A stretch of 64,000 nucleotides of DNA from Caenimonas aquaedulcis (GCF_015831345.1 NZ_JADWYS010000001.1:1560118-1624117); one strand, 5' to 3'. Numbered from the stretch's first letter, positions 28,845-38,623 are shown. A program made the numbers and translations. The notes: generated by a model not told the origin, from the sequence alone.

Positions 28845-29852
28845 TCAGCGGATCGCCGGAATCGCCTTGAGCGCGCGGATGGCGCCCTCGCCCATGGCCG
28901 CGCCGAATTTCTTCGCCAGGCGCTCGGCGACGTTGTCGCGGCGCGTGTAATCGACCAGCTCCTCCGCCTTCACCACCTCACGCGCAACGAAGTCCAGGTT
29001 GCCCAGCTGGTCGGCGAGGCCCATCTCCACCGCCTGCTGGCCCGTCCAGAACAGGCCGGTGAAGAGTTCGGGGGTCTCCTTGAGCCGCTTGCCGCGCCCG
29101 GCTTTCACCGCGTCGATGAACTGCTTGTGGATCGTGTCCAGCATCGCCTGTGCGAACACCCGATGCTTTTCGGTCTGCGGGCTGAACGGATCGAGGAATC
29201 CCTTGTTCTCCCCCGCCGTCATGAGGCGGCGCTCGACACCCAGCTTGTCCATGAGGCCCGTGAAGCCGAACCCGTCCATCAGCACGCCGATGCTGCCGAC
29301 GATGCTCGCCTTGTCCACGAAGATCTTGTCGGTCGCCGCGGCGATGTAATAGGCGGCCGACGCACAGGATTCCTCGACGACGGCGTAGACGGGCTTCTTG
29401 TACTTGACCCGCAGGCGCTTGATCTCGTCGTTGATGATCCCCGCCTGCACCGGGCTGCCGCCCGGCGAGTTGATGAGCAGCACCAGCGCCTGGGCGCCGT
29501 TGTCCTCGAACGCCGTGCGCATCGCCGCAGTCACGGCCTCCGCACTGGCGTCGCTGCCCGAGGCAATCTCGCCCTTGATCTCGATCACCGCGGTATGCGG
29601 GGTGGATTTGTCCGTGCTTGCGCTGCCGCGGTGCGTCAAGCCCCACACCAGGAACACGAAGAACGTGAGCCAGGCGAGGCTCCTGAAGGCGCGCCAGCGG
29701 CGCGCGGCCCGCTGCTCCCGCAGCGTCTCGAACACGAGTTTTTCCATCGTGGTGCGCTCCCACAGCCCGGGGGCCGTGGTGCGGTCGGACTCGTTGTACG
29801 CGGCGGCGCGTGAAGAAGGAGCCGGAGGCTCGGGCGGCAGGGTTTCGTCCAT
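28845..29852 (-). CDS. S49-family signal peptide peptidase/SohB-like protease
   Basis: 335 aa. A 57-residue cytosolic lead, one membrane helix (about 58-72, SLAWLTFFVFLVWGL), then a ClpP-like S49 domain. Nucleophile Ser165 in SCASAAYY and Lys217 in AGENKGFLDPF, the 52-residue spacing known from SppA of B. subtilis. NSPGGSPV and VGSIGVLMD complete the signature. It degrades leftover signal peptides or membrane fragments. It is the single-domain short form. Four bases after it lies the Rieske gene upstream. Confidence 0.9.
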   Translation of the reverse strand: MDETLPPEPPAPSSRAAAYNESDRTTAPGLWERTTMEKLVFETLREQRAARRWRAFRSLAWLTFFVFLVWGLTHRGSASTDKSTPHTAVIEIKGEIASGSDASAEAVTAAMRTAFEDNGAQALVLLINSPGGSPVQAGIINDEIKRLRVKYKKPVYAVVEESCASAAYYIAAATDKIFVDKASIVGSIGVLMDGFGFTGLMDKLGVERRLMTAGENKGFLDPFSPQTEKHRVFAQAMLDTIHKQFIDAVKAGRGKRLKETPELFTGLFWTGQQAVEMGLADQLGNLDFVAREVVKAEELVDYTRRDNVAERLAKKFGAAMGEGAIRALKAIPAIR

Positions 29853-29856
29853 GTGT

Positions 29857-30225
29857 TCAGAACTCGACGGGTTTCAGGTTGTAGGCAGTATGCCAGTGGA
29901 CCACGCCATCACGCTCGGTGAGGGCGATCTTCACGAGTCCCCCGCGGCAGGGGCCGCCCGCGCAATCGCCGGTGTCCGGCCGGTAGGCCGCGCCATGCGT
30001 GCTGCAGAGGAGCCAGCGGCCGGTGTCGTCGAAGAAGCGGTTGGGCTGCCAGTCGAGCTCCATCGATACGTGCGTGCAGCGGTTCAGGTAGGCGTGCACG
30101 GCACCTTCGAACCGGATCGCGAAGGCGCGGCAGGTCTGCCCGCCGAACACGACGTCGAAAGGCACGGCGTCGCCGCCCTCGGCCAGGTCCGAGGCGTTGC
30201 ACAGGGGAATGAGCTCGTCGCCCAT
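29857..30225 (-). CDS. Small Rieske [2Fe-2S] protein
   Basis: 122 aa. Cluster ligands are CTH (NRCTHVSMEL) and CSTHG (WLLCSTHGAAY), separated by about 20 residues, as in Rieske ferredoxins. A second CxxGxC-like GDCAGGPCRGG follows. It has no signal peptide or membrane helix, so it is a soluble electron carrier or regulator. Located between the HAD phosphatase (4 bp) and the S49 protease (4 bp). Redox partner unknown. Confidence 0.88.
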   Translation of the reverse strand: MGDELIPLCNASDLAEGGDAVPFDVVFGGQTCRAFAIRFEGAVHAYLNRCTHVSMELDWQPNRFFDDTGRWLLCSTHGAAYRPDTGDCAGGPCRGGLVKIALTERDGVVHWHTAYNLKPVEF

Positions 30226-30229
30226 GGCC

Positions 30230-30898
30230 TCACGCGTTCGCGAGGAGCCAGGCGCGCAGGTCGGCCACCGAATGCGCGATGAACAGCGGGTTCAGCGCGC
30301 CGAACTCGCCGGGTTCGTGGGCACCGTAGCTCACCCCCACCGACGGGCAGCCCGCATTGACGGCCATCTGCAGGTCGTGGGTCGTGTCGCCGATCATCAG
30401 GGTGCGCGACGGCTCGGTGCCGAATTCCTGCATCAACTCATGGAGCATGCGCGGATGGGGCTTGCCCGCGGTCTCGTCGGCGGTGCGCGATCCGTCGAAC
30501 ACGCCCTTGAGCTGGACGCTGTGCAACGCGTCGTCGAGGCCGCGGCGCGATTTGCCCGTCGCCACCGCGAGCAGGTGCTGCTGTGCCTTCAGGTCGTCGA
30601 GCAGGCCGAGCACCCCTTCGAACAGCATGAGGTCGTTCTGCCGGGCCAGGTAGTGGTGGCGGTAGCGTGCGCCGAGCTCCGCATACTTCGATTCCGGCAC
30701 GTCGGGCGCCGCGTGCGCGAGCGCCTGCATGAGCCCCATGCCGATCACGTAAGCCGCAGCCTTGTCGGTCGGCATCGCCCCGCCCACGTCGACCACTGCC
30801 TGCTGGATGCAGCGCACGATGATCTGCGTGGAATCGAACAGGGTGCCATCCCAGTCGAAGGCGATGAGGTCAAACCGGCGGGGACGGGGCGTGGGCAT
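30230..30898 (-). CDS. HAD-family phosphatase, phosphoglycolate-phosphatase-like
   Basis: 222 aa. HAD motif I FDWDGTLFDST (Asp nucleophile and acid/base Asp), motif II LAVATGKSRRG, motif III Lys in GKPHPRM and motif IV MIGDTTHD. The helical cap lies between motif I and II (subclass I). Substrate is not readable; Gph-like enzymes in this position next to rluC are common. Its start overlaps rluC by 29 bp, an unusually long overlap that suggests coupling. Confidence 0.88.
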   Translation of the reverse strand: MPTPRPRRFDLIAFDWDGTLFDSTQIIVRCIQQAVVDVGGAMPTDKAAAYVIGMGLMQALAHAAPDVPESKYAELGARYRHHYLARQNDLMLFEGVLGLLDDLKAQQHLLAVATGKSRRGLDDALHSVQLKGVFDGSRTADETAGKPHPRMLHELMQEFGTEPSRTLMIGDTTHDLQMAVNAGCPSVGVSYGAHEPGEFGALNPLFIAHSVADLRAWLLANA

Positions 30899-31859
30899 GG
30901 TCGGCGAACTTCTGCAATTCCGCCGGCAGCGGGGCGATCAGTTCGACGCGTTCCGAGGTGGCGGGATGATCGAACTGTAACCGCCACGCATGCAGGAACA
31001 TGCGTTTGAGCCCCTGTTTGTGCAACTGCCGGTTCGCCTCGAAATCCCCGTACTTGTCGTCGCCGGCGATCGGGTGGCCCTGGGATGCGAGATGCACCCG
31101 GATCTGGTGCGTCCGTCCCGTCTTGATGGTCACTTCCAGCAGCGTCAGCCCCTCCAGCTTGCGCGCGACCTTCACGAGCGTGATCGAGCGCATGCCGTCC
31201 GGATCGTCCTTCGCCACCACCTTCACGCGCCGCTCTCCGTCGTCCTGCAGGTACTTGTGCAGCGGCAGGTCGATGACCTTCTTGCTGGCCGGCCATGCGC
31301 CATTGACGAGCGCGAGGTAGGTCTTGCCGGTTTCGCGCTCGCGGAACTGGTCCTGCAGGCGCGTCAGCGCCGAGCGCTTCTTGGCCACCAGCAGGATGCC
31401 CGAAGTCTCGCGGTCGAGCCGGTGGACGAGCTCCAGGAACTTCGCGCCGGGCCGGGCCTGCCGCAACTGCTCGATCACTCCGAAACTCACGCCGCTGCCG
31501 CCGTGCACAGCCACGCCCGCGGGTTTGTCGATGGCAATCAGGTGCTCGTCTTCCAGCAGGACAGGAAACTCACGCGCGGGCGCGGGCCGCTCCAGCTTCT
31601 CCGCGATCCTGTCCGAGACCCGCACCGGGGGCAGCCTGACGACGTCGCCGGCCGCCACTCGGGTATCGGCGCCGGCCCGCCCCTTGTTCACGCGCACTTC
31701 GCCGCTGCGGATGATGCGGTATACATGCGTCTTGGGCACGCCCTTCAGCTCGCGGATGAGGAAGTTGTCGAGCCGCTGGCCGGCCGAATCCTCCTCGACC
31801 GTCACGAATTTCACCTGCGCGCTTGCAGGGGGCGGATCGCCCCCTATAATGTGTTTCAC
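30870..31859 (-). CDS. rluC: 23S rRNA pseudouridine synthase C (RluC-like)
   Basis: 329 aa from GTG 31859. N-terminal S4 domain (QRLDNFLIRELKGVPKTHVYRIIRSGEVRVN), then the RluA-family catalytic site HRLDRETSGILL with Asp as nucleophile, and GRTHQIRVHLA. RluC modifies U955, U2504 and U2580 in E. coli 23S rRNA. The promoter region of divergent rne overlaps its start codon. Confidence 0.93.
   Translation of the reverse strand: MKHIIGGDPPPASAQVKFVTVEEDSAGQRLDNFLIRELKGVPKTHVYRIIRSGEVRVNKGRAGADTRVAAGDVVRLPPVRVSDRIAEKLERPAPAREFPVLLEDEHLIAIDKPAGVAVHGGSGVSFGVIEQLRQARPGAKFLELVHRLDRETSGILLVAKKRSALTRLQDQFRERETGKTYLALVNGAWPASKKVIDLPLHKYLQDDGERRVKVVAKDDPDGMRSITLVKVARKLEGLTLLEVTIKTGRTHQIRVHLASQGHPIAGDDKYGDFEANRQLHKQGLKRMFLHAWRLQFDHPATSERVELIAPLPAELQKFADHAHAPSPPV
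31823..31850 (+). promoter_or_regulatory. rne promoter with a palindromic spacer
   Basis: TTGCAG (-35, 31823-31828), 16-bp spacer, TATAAT (-10, 31845-31850), predicted start near 31857. The spacer and last -35 base form a palindrome, GGGGGCG-GAT-CGCCCCC (31828-31834/31838-31844). It reads toward rne on the plus strand and lies over the first codons of rluC, so the two genes may affect each other. Confidence 0.75.
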
Positions 31860-32377
31860 TAGCGTAACGCTGTAAGTGGTTGATTTGCCTTGGAGTTTAG
31901 TCCACGCATCGGCCCGGGTTGCGCTGGAAGGTCGATGCCACCTTGCTCCGGACGCGCAGATTTGCCAGCCATCGCTGGCGATGGCCCGTCCAGGTCGGGG
32001 TCAAGCCGGCACTTTGAAACACCGATACGGAATAACAGTCCGCAAGCCCAGGCTTGCCGGACGGACAAAGCGAGAACCCCTGTGTTGATGGCGATACTCC
32101 TGGCCTGCTGGCGGTGGCTCATAGCCCCGGCCGAAGCCCGTGTACCGCCGTCCGCACGCCTCACGGGGCCCCGGCCCGCCGCGAAACATGCGGCGCCCGG
32201 GCACCGCCGATACGGCGGCCCCCCTCTCGCCCTGCTCCACGAGCCCTTGCCACGCCAACCGAGCCCGTCTCGGTAAGCGCGCGCATCCGCGGCAATTCCA
32301 TTCGTTTCAAGGCGCCTGCCCGGCATCGTTGACCCCAGAGCGGGTCTGTGATGACACATGCAAAAGAAGGTGACGCT
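31857..32377 (+). promoter_or_regulatory. Long 5' leader of rne
   Basis: About 520 nt without a convincing gene between the predicted start and the rne ATG. E. coli rne also has a long leader (about 360 nt) that RNase E cleaves for autoregulation; the same role here is inference. A perfect hairpin, CCATCGC-TG-GCGATGG, lies at 31969-31984. Several other GC-rich repeats occur at 32160-32230. The AAGAAGG ribosome site is at 32364-32370. Confidence 0.6.
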
Positions 32378-35300
32378 ATGAAGCGGATGCTGATCAACGC
32401 CACGCAGGCGGAAGAACGCCGGCTGGCGATCGTCGACGGACAAAAACTCCTCGACTACGAAATCGAAATCGAAGGGCGCGAACAGCGCAAGGGCAACATC
32501 TACAAGGCCGTCGTCACGCGCGTCGAGCCCTCGCTCGAAGCCTGCTTCGTCGACTACGGCGAAGACCGCCACGGCTTCCTGCCGTTCAAGGAAATCTCCC
32601 GCACCTACTTCGCCCAGGGCGTGCCGGTCAACCAGGCCCGCATCAACGACGTGATCCGCGAGGGCCAGGAACTGCTGGTCCAGGTCGAAAAGGAAGAACG
32701 CGGGAACAAGGGCGCGGCCCTCACCACCTTCGTGTCGCTCGCGGGCCGCTATGTGGTGCTCATGCCCAACAACCCGCGCGGCGGCGGCGTCTCGCGCCGC
32801 ATCGAGGGCGAGGACCGGGCCGAGCTCAAGGAGAACATGGACCAGCTGGAGTATCCGAACGGCATGTCCATCATCGCGCGCACCGCCGGCATCGGCCGCA
32901 GCGCGCCCGAACTCCAGTGGGACCTGAATTACCTGCTCAAGCTCTGGGGCGCCATCGACGGCGCGTCCAAGGGCGGCAAGGGCGCCTTCCTGATCTACCA
33001 GGAATCGTCGCTCGTCATCCGCGCCATCCGTGATTATTTCAACCACGACATCGGCGACATCCTGATCGACACCGACGACATCTACGACCAGGCGCAGCAG
33101 TTCATGGCGCACGTGATGCCCGAGCACGCGGCGCGCGTGAAGCGCTACCGCGACGACGCGCCCCTCTTCTCGCGCTTCCAGATCGAGCACCAGATCGAAT
33201 CGGCCTATGCGCGCGAAGTGAAGCTGCCGTCCGGTGGCGTGGTCGTGATCGACCACACCGAAGCGCTGGTGTCCATCGACGTCAACTCGGCGCGCGCCAT
33301 CAAGGGCGGCGACATCGAGGAAACCGCGACGCGCACCAACCTCGAAGCCGCCGACGAAGTGGCCCGCCAGATGCGCCTGCGCGACCTGGGCGGCCTGATC
33401 GTCATCGACTTCATCGACATGGAAGAGTCGAAGAACCGCCGCGAAGTGGAAAACCGCCTGCGCGACGCGCTGCGCCAGGACCGCGCCCGCGTGCAGTTCG
33501 GCACGATCAGCAAGTTCGGCCTGATGGAGATGAGCCGCCAGCGCCTGCGCCCCGCCCTGTCCGAAGGCGCATCCATCCCCTGCCCGCGCTGCGGCGGCCA
33601 CGGCCACATCCGAGACACGGAAAGCTCCGCGCTGCAGATCCTGCGGATCATCCAGGAAGAATCGATGAAGGACGGCACGGCCGCCGTCCATGTGCAGGTG
33701 CCGGTGGAAGTCGCATCCTTCCTGCTCAACGAAAAGCGCGCCGAGATCGCGAAGATCGAGCTCAAGCAGCGCCTGAACGTGATCATGGTGCCCAACAAGA
33801 CGCTGGAGACGCCGAATTACCGGCTCGAGCGCCTGAAGCACGACGACCCGCGCCTGGACAACCTGCAGGCGAGCTACCACATGGCTGAGGAAATCGAAGA
33901 CCCCACGGCCGTCACGCGCCGCTCGCACGAGCGCACCAACAAGCAGGAGCCCGTAATCAAGGGTGTGCTGCCGGACGCACCCGCACCGATCGTTCCGCCG
34001 AAGCCGGAACCCGTGAAGGCCGCCGAACCCGTGAAGGCGGCGGAACCCGCCGCAGCGCGCAAGCCCGCTCCCGCGCAGGCGCCCGCGCCGGCGCCGGTCC
34101 CGGCCGAGCAGGGATTCATGGGCTGGCTCAAGAGCCTCTTCGGTGCCGCGCCGGCGCCCGCGCCGGTCGCGGCCGCTCCGGCCGCCGAGCCGAAGCGCGA
34201 GGACAAGCGCGAAGGCGCGCGCGACGGCGCGCGGGGCGACGGCAACCGCCGTGGCGGCCGCGGCCGCGATGGCGAGCGCCGCGATGGACGCCGCGGCGAA
34301 GGCCGTGGCCAGGGCGGCGAACAGCGCCGCGACAGTGAAGCGCGCCGCGAAGGCGAGCCGCGCCGCGACCGCGCCGAAGCAGGTACCGAGGGGCAAGCCC
34401 GCAACGAGGGCGGACGCCAGCAGGGCGACCAGCGCCGGGGCGAGCCGCGTGGCGAACGCGCGGAACGCGGCGGCGAGCGCAACGGATCGCGCGACCGCCG
34501 CGACGGCGAACGCCGTCCGGTGGAAGGCGCTGCCGCGGGCATGCCCGCGTCGAACGAAGGCGCACCGCGCGAAGCCAGGCAGGACCGGCCGCCGCGCGGC
34601 GAGCGTCCGGATGTCCGCGGCGAAGGCCGCGGTGAAACCCGCCCGGAAGGCCGCGGAGAAAGCACGGAGCAACGCGGTGAGCGTGGTGAGCGCGGCGAAA
34701 GCCGTGGACGCCGCGGCGGCCGCGGCGGCGACCGCGGTCCGCGCGAGCAGGCGCCCGGTGAGGAAGTTGCCGGTGCAGCCGCGCTCGCAGGGGCTGCAGC
34801 GTCTGTCGGCATGGTGGCCGACACAGGTGGCCAACAAGCACCGGCGGCCGACCCGGTGCTCGAGTCGCATACCCACCAGGACGCGGCGCAGGATGGCCAG
34901 CAGGCTGGAAACGGTGGAGAGGAACGCCGCCGCTCGCGTGACCGCTATGGCCGCGACCGCCGCGAACGCGGCGGCGACCGCGCACCCCGCGAAGAAGGTG
35001 CCGCACCCGATGCGCAGCAACAGGAATCGCGCGTGCGCTACCCGACCGGCTTCGTGAACGACGAGGGCGAGCCCGCCTCCGAGCCGGCGCCCTACGCGGC
35101 GTCCACCGTCGCTGAGCCGGCGCAAGCTCCGTTGCAGGCCGAGGCGCCGGCGCCGGTCGCGTACACGCCTGCGCCCCGCCCCGTTGCCGCACCCGTGCCG
35201 GCGCCCGCCGCACCCGCTGCTGCCGCGCGCGAATTGCCCAAGGTCCAGCCCTTCCAGCTGCCCGTGCAGGAACTGGTGCAGGTCGCGGAAGGCTCGGGCC

Positions 35301-35497
35301 TGCAATGGGTGAACTCGGACGCCGCGAAGATCGCCGCCGTGCAGGCAGCGATCGCTGCGGAGCCGAAGCCGGTCCGCGTGCCCCGCGAGCGTCCGCCTGC
35401 GGTCGTCATCGATGAAGGTCCGCTGGTGCTGGTGGAAACGCGGCGCGATCTCGGCGAGATGAAGCTGCCGTTCGAGCAGACGTCGCTGCCGCTGTAA
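32378..35497 (+). CDS. rne: Ribonuclease E
   Basis: 1039 aa from ATG 32378, 7 nt after an AAGAAGG ribosome site. S1 RNA-binding domain at about 37-120; DNase I-like catalytic domain with metal-binding Asp301 (VSIDVNSA) and Asp344 (IVIDFIDME), equal to E. coli Asp303/Asp346; Zn-link CPRCGG at 402-407. After residue about 515 the tail is disordered: a Pro/Ala region, an amphipathic segment [12 protein letters not shown] (579-590) like the membrane-binding segment A, then a long Arg/Gly/Glu-rich RNA-binding stretch (about 610-880) and a conserved C-terminus. It initiates mRNA decay and processes rRNA. Confidence 0.96.
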   Translation: MKRMLINATQAEERRLAIVDGQKLLDYEIEIEGREQRKGNIYKAVVTRVEPSLEACFVDYGEDRHGFLPFKEISRTYFAQGVPVNQARINDVIREGQELLVQVEKEERGNKGAALTTFVSLAGRYVVLMPNNPRGGGVSRRIEGEDRAELKENMDQLEYPNGMSIIARTAGIGRSAPELQWDLNYLLKLWGAIDGASKGGKGAFLIYQESSLVIRAIRDYFNHDIGDILIDTDDIYDQAQQFMAHVMPEHAARVKRYRDDAPLFSRFQIEHQIESAYAREVKLPSGGVVVIDHTEALVSIDVNSARAIKGGDIEETATRTNLEAADEVARQMRLRDLGGLIVIDFIDMEESKNRREVENRLRDALRQDRARVQFGTISKFGLMEMSRQRLRPALSEGASIPCPRCGGHGHIRDTESSALQILRIIQEESMKDGTAAVHVQVPVEVASFLLNEKRAEIAKIELKQRLNVIMVPNKTLETPNYRLERLKHDDPRLDNLQASYHMAEEIEDPTAVTRRSHERTNKQEPVIKGVLPDAPAPIVPPKPEPVKAAEPVKAAEPAAARKPAPAQAPAPAPVPAEQGFMGWLKSLFGAAPAPAPVAAAPAAEPKREDKREGARDGARGDGNRRGGRGRDGERRDGRRGEGRGQGGEQRRDSEARREGEPRRDRAEAGTEGQARNEGGRQQGDQRRGEPRGERAERGGERNGSRDRRDGERRPVEGAAAGMPASNEGAPREARQDRPPRGERPDVRGEGRGETRPEGRGESTEQRGERGERGESRGRRGGRGGDRGPREQAPGEEVAGAAALAGAAASVGMVADTGGQQAPAADPVLESHTHQDAAQDGQQAGNGGEERRRSRDRYGRDRRERGGDRAPREEGAAPDAQQQESRVRYPTGFVNDEGEPASEPAPYAASTVAEPAQAPLQAEAPAPVAYTPAPRPVAAPVPAPAAPAAAARELPKVQPFQLPVQELVQVAEGSGLQWVNSDAAKIAAVQAAIAAEPKPVRVPRERPPAVVIDEGPLVLVETRRDLGEMKLPFEQTSLPL

Positions 35498-35505
35498 CCC
35501 GGACA

Positions 35506-35532
35506 GCGCGGCCGGCTAGTCGCTGGCCGCGC
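35506..35532. terminator. Possible bidirectional hairpin between rne and hemY
   Basis: GCGCGGCC (35506-35513) and GGCCGCGC (35525-35532) form an 8-bp stem with an 11-nt loop. It lies between the convergent 3' ends and covers the hemY stop. There is no T run, so it would be a weak intrinsic terminator at best. Confidence 0.35.
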
Positions 35533-36769
35533 GCTTCCAGGCCTGCGCGGCGGTTTGCTCGTCGCCGCGCTCCTCGGCCAGCAGGGCGAGGGCTCGCCAC
35601 GCATTGCGATGCAGCCTCGCATCCTTCAGGCCCATCGCGGCCTGCGACATGAGTTGTTGCGCCTTGCCCCAGAGCTGGCGCTTCATGCACGCCATTCCCG
35701 CCAGGTATTGCAAGGTCGCGTCGCGCGGATTGGCGCGCTGCGCGGCTTCGATGCGCGCGAGCCACGCGCCGTCCAGGCTGTCCAGCCCGGCTTCCAGCGC
35801 GCGCACGAGCTTCACCTTCAATGTCTCCCCGAGCTCGCCCTGGCGCTCCCAGACCGGCAACAGCCAGTCTCGCGCAAGGTGCGCGTCGCCGCCCAGGGTG
35901 ATCAGGCGTTGCGCCGCATGCACGGCGAGCTCCGGCATCGCGCGCTCCGACGGTTCGAGCGACGCCCACGCACGCTGCAGCTGGTTCACGTCGTGCGCGC
36001 CGTTGAGCAGGTCGATCGCCAGCCCCCGCACGATGCTGGCCGCCGCGCCCGCCGAAAAAGCGCGGTGCTTCGCGAGCAGGCGGGCCGTCTCCAGCGCCTC
36101 GCCGGTGCTCTGCGACAGGCGCGCGGCCTTCAGGCGCATGCGCAGCGCGAGCGTGCGGCGCGCGGCGCCCTGCGGCAAGCCCTTGAGCCAGTTCATCGCG
36201 GCCACCGGTTCGTGGTCGTCCAGCGACCAGCGTGCCGCGCGCATCAGGGCGCCCTCGTGCGTCTCCTGCGCGTCGCGCGAGGTGCCCTGCTCGAGCGCGG
36301 ACTTGAGGTGTTCGTCGCGCCCTGCCTTGTCCTGCAGCGATTGCGCGCTTTCGGCCGCCAGAACGTGGGCCAGCGTGCGGACCTGGGCGGCATTGGTGGG
36401 CGCCTGTCCGCCGTCCGTGAGCGACTTCTCCTGCGCGAGCGCGATCTCCGCCGACTTGCGCGCGCGGGTGAAGCGCCCCGCGATGAGGTGCGAGATCGCG
36501 TCGAGGATGGAGCCGTGCATCGAACGCTCCTTCTGCAGGGCCCGCCAGCGCAGGGCCTGCCGCGGCAGGTCGAACAGGGCCGAAAGCGCGCGCAGCACCG
36601 CGTGCGCGAACATGAACAGGCCGAGCAGCAGCAGCAGCACGAGGTTGAGCCGCACGTCAACGCGGTACGGGGGCCAGAACAGCGTGACCGTGCCCTGGCT
36701 GTTGCTTGCAAAGAGGGCGATCGCGACGGCGATGCCGAACAGGGCCAGGAGCCAGAGGGCTGCGCGCAT
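35516..36769 (-). CDS. hemY: HemY-family protein (heme-biosynthesis-associated, TPR)
   Basis: 417 aa from ATG 36769 (MRAALWLLALFG); the TTG at 36799 is less likely. Two N-terminal membrane segments (about 1-22 and 40-62) with the family motif FWPPYRVDVRLNLV between them, then a TPR-like helical domain. This is the proteobacterial HemY of the hemCDXY operon, not protoporphyrinogen oxidase. Its role in heme synthesis or membrane organisation is not settled. Starts 4 bp after hemX. Confidence 0.88.
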   Translation of the reverse strand: MRAALWLLALFGIAVAIALFASNSQGTVTLFWPPYRVDVRLNLVLLLLLGLFMFAHAVLRALSALFDLPRQALRWRALQKERSMHGSILDAISHLIAGRFTRARKSAEIALAQEKSLTDGGQAPTNAAQVRTLAHVLAAESAQSLQDKAGRDEHLKSALEQGTSRDAQETHEGALMRAARWSLDDHEPVAAMNWLKGLPQGAARRTLALRMRLKAARLSQSTGEALETARLLAKHRAFSAGAAASIVRGLAIDLLNGAHDVNQLQRAWASLEPSERAMPELAVHAAQRLITLGGDAHLARDWLLPVWERQGELGETLKVKLVRALEAGLDSLDGAWLARIEAAQRANPRDATLQYLAGMACMKRQLWGKAQQLMSQAAMGLKDARLHRNAWRALALLAEERGDEQTAAQAWKRAASD

Positions 36770-36773
36770 GCGT

Positions 36774-37856
36774 CTACCTGCCCGCTGCCGCGGTCGCAAG
36801 GACGGCCAGCGTTTCGTCGATGCGCGGGAGTTCCACCGTGCGCAGCTGCGCCTGCACCTGCTGCGCGAGGGCGATCGCGACCTGCGTCTTGCGCGCGGAC
36901 GGGTCGAAGTATTTACGCAGCGCGGCGGTGGAGGCGGCCACGTCCGCGCGCGCGGAATCGGTCTGGCGCGCGAGCAGCGCGAGCCGCGCGTTGAGCAATT
37001 TGAGCTTGAGGTTCTCGCGCAGGAAGAACGCCTGCTCGGGCGCGAGCAGCGCAGCCTCGGGCTGGTCCACCCGGCTCACGCGGACCAGGTTGCGGGCTTC
37101 GTCGCGGACGTCGGCCAGCAGGCGCTCCCACCACGGCAGCGCCGCCGGGACGGCCGCCTTGTTCGCGGCGGATGCCGGGCCCGCCGGCGCGACCGCATTG
37201 GCCATCGGCAATTCATCGACCTGCCTCGCCAGTTCGTCGAGCTTCACGAGCAGGCTGGGCACATCCGTCACGCTGGCGGCACGGACGCGATCGATGTCGC
37301 GCGCGATCGCGGCGCGCACACGGGACAGGCGCGGTTGCGCTGCGCGGTCGAGGCGCTTGTCCGCGTTGCGCAGTTCGGCCAGCAGCGGCTCGACGGTGGC
37401 CGTGAGCTGCGCCTGCTGCTGCGCAAGGCGCAGGGCCGACTCGATGTCCACCACGAGGTTTTCGTCCCGCGAGCGCGACAGGCTCTGCATGAGCTCTTCG
37501 ATCTGCGTGCGCTGCAGCGCGACCTCGCCCAGGCGCGTTTCGGTCAGCGCCTGCCGCGCGGCCGTGTCGCGCGCGAGTTCCTGGGCCTGCCGGGCCAGCG
37601 TGCGCGCCTCCAGGGCGCTGGCGCCGCTGTCGGCGCTTTGCCGCGCGAGCTGCTCCTGGATGGTCGACAGCTTCTGCCAGAGCAGGCCGCTGGCGACCAG
37701 CGCCAGCGCGGACAGCGCGAGGAAGAAGTACATCACACCGCGCACGACCACCACGTTCGCATTCCCGGCATTCGCTGCGCCGTCGCGCGGCGGCTGCGCC
37801 ACCTCCAGCGTGGGAACGGGGCTCACGTTGGCGGGATCGGCGGGCTCTGCACTCAT
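36774..37856 (-). CDS. hemX: HemX-family membrane protein (uroporphyrinogen-III C-methyltransferase-like annotation)
   Basis: 360 aa from ATG 37856 (MSAEPADPANVSPV). A short disordered lead, one membrane helix at about 38-60 (VVVRGVMYFFLALSALALVASGLLW), then long coiled-coil-like helices (QEQLARQSADSGASAL...) and a C-terminal helical domain. No SAM-binding motif is visible, so a methyltransferase activity is unlikely despite the common name. Overlaps hemD by 4 bp. Longer readings run through hemD and are shadows. Confidence 0.85.
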   Translation of the reverse strand: MSAEPADPANVSPVPTLEVAQPPRDGAANAGNANVVVVRGVMYFFLALSALALVASGLLWQKLSTIQEQLARQSADSGASALEARTLARQAQELARDTAARQALTETRLGEVALQRTQIEELMQSLSRSRDENLVVDIESALRLAQQQAQLTATVEPLLAELRNADKRLDRAAQPRLSRVRAAIARDIDRVRAASVTDVPSLLVKLDELARQVDELPMANAVAPAGPASAANKAAVPAALPWWERLLADVRDEARNLVRVSRVDQPEAALLAPEQAFFLRENLKLKLLNARLALLARQTDSARADVAASTAALRKYFDPSARKTQVAIALAQQVQAQLRTVELPRIDETLAVLATAAAGR

Positions 37857-38623
37857 CCCAAAGATTTTAGGGCCGCGACCACGGCGTCGAGGCCCGGTCG
37901 TGACTCGCAAACAACACCGAACCCTGCCCGCCGTGCGCGCTCCGCGATGCGCGCATGCGTCGCGATCGCGCGCGCCTTCGACCAGTCCGCACCCGGGACG
38001 AACGACGACAGGTTGGCAACGGCCTGCGAACTGCTGAAGAGCCACACGGCATCGGCCCATTGCATGCGAATCGCGCGCGTGGCGGCGCCGTCGTACACCG
38101 GCGCGCGGCGCACATAGGCAGCGACCGACTGCACTGACGCACCCGCCGCTGCCAGCTGTTCGGCGAGCCAGTCGCGCCCCGCAGGCTCGCCATCGCCGTC
38201 CGAGCCGCGCACGATGAGGACGGCGTCGCCGGCCCGGATCTGCGACGCCACGCGCTGCCACAGGGTTTCCGAATCGAATTGCGCGGCGTCTGCCGCCGGT
38301 GCATCGACCCACGCGGCGTCCACACCGGCGGCCAGCAACGCGTCCCGGGTGCCGCTCCCCGTGGCCCAGGCGCGGGTGCGAACCGGCCAGGAAGCACCCG
38401 CCGGGCGCTGCGCGAAGAAGTGCCGCACCGCATTGCCGCTCACGAACATCACTGCGCGCGTGGGCATGGAAGCCAGCGCACGCCACGCCCGCTGGAGCGC
38501 CTGCGCATCGCCCACCGGCTCGATGGCGATGAGCGGGAACGAGACGGCGTCGAAGCCCTGCAGACTCAGCCCGCTCACCCACGCGCCGGCCTCGGCGGCG
38601 GGGCGGGTGACGATCACGCGCAT
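37853..38623 (-). CDS. hemD: Uroporphyrinogen-III synthase
   Basis: 256 aa from ATG 38623 (MRVIVTRPAAEAG). Cyclises hydroxymethylbilane with inversion of ring D. Two alternating domains; the visible markers are the N-terminal VTRP, FVSGNAVRHF and WLFSSSQAVANL (the conserved S/T-S-x-x-A-V segments), and VCESRPGLDAVVAAL at the end. Sequence conservation in HemD is low; position right after hemC is strong support. Confidence 0.93.
   Translation of the reverse strand: MRVIVTRPAAEAGAWVSGLSLQGFDAVSFPLIAIEPVGDAQALQRAWRALASMPTRAVMFVSGNAVRHFFAQRPAGASWPVRTRAWATGSGTRDALLAAGVDAAWVDAPAADAAQFDSETLWQRVASQIRAGDAVLIVRGSDGDGEPAGRDWLAEQLAAAGASVQSVAAYVRRAPVYDGAATRAIRMQWADAVWLFSSSQAVANLSSFVPGADWSKARAIATHARIAERARRAGFGVVCESRPGLDAVVAALKSLG

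Noticed and set aside
34020..34060. Short direct repeat in rne ([14 protein letters not shown])
   Set aside because: A small in-frame duplication in a disordered Pro/Ala linker, common in such tails; not a separate repeat element.
31859..35305. Long minus-strand reading frame (over 1100 codons) across rne
   Set aside because: It mirrors the rne coding region, is compositionally odd (Ala/Arg/Val runs) and has no domain. rne has a ribosome site, conserved catalytic residues and a promoter. The frame is open because of high GC codon bias.
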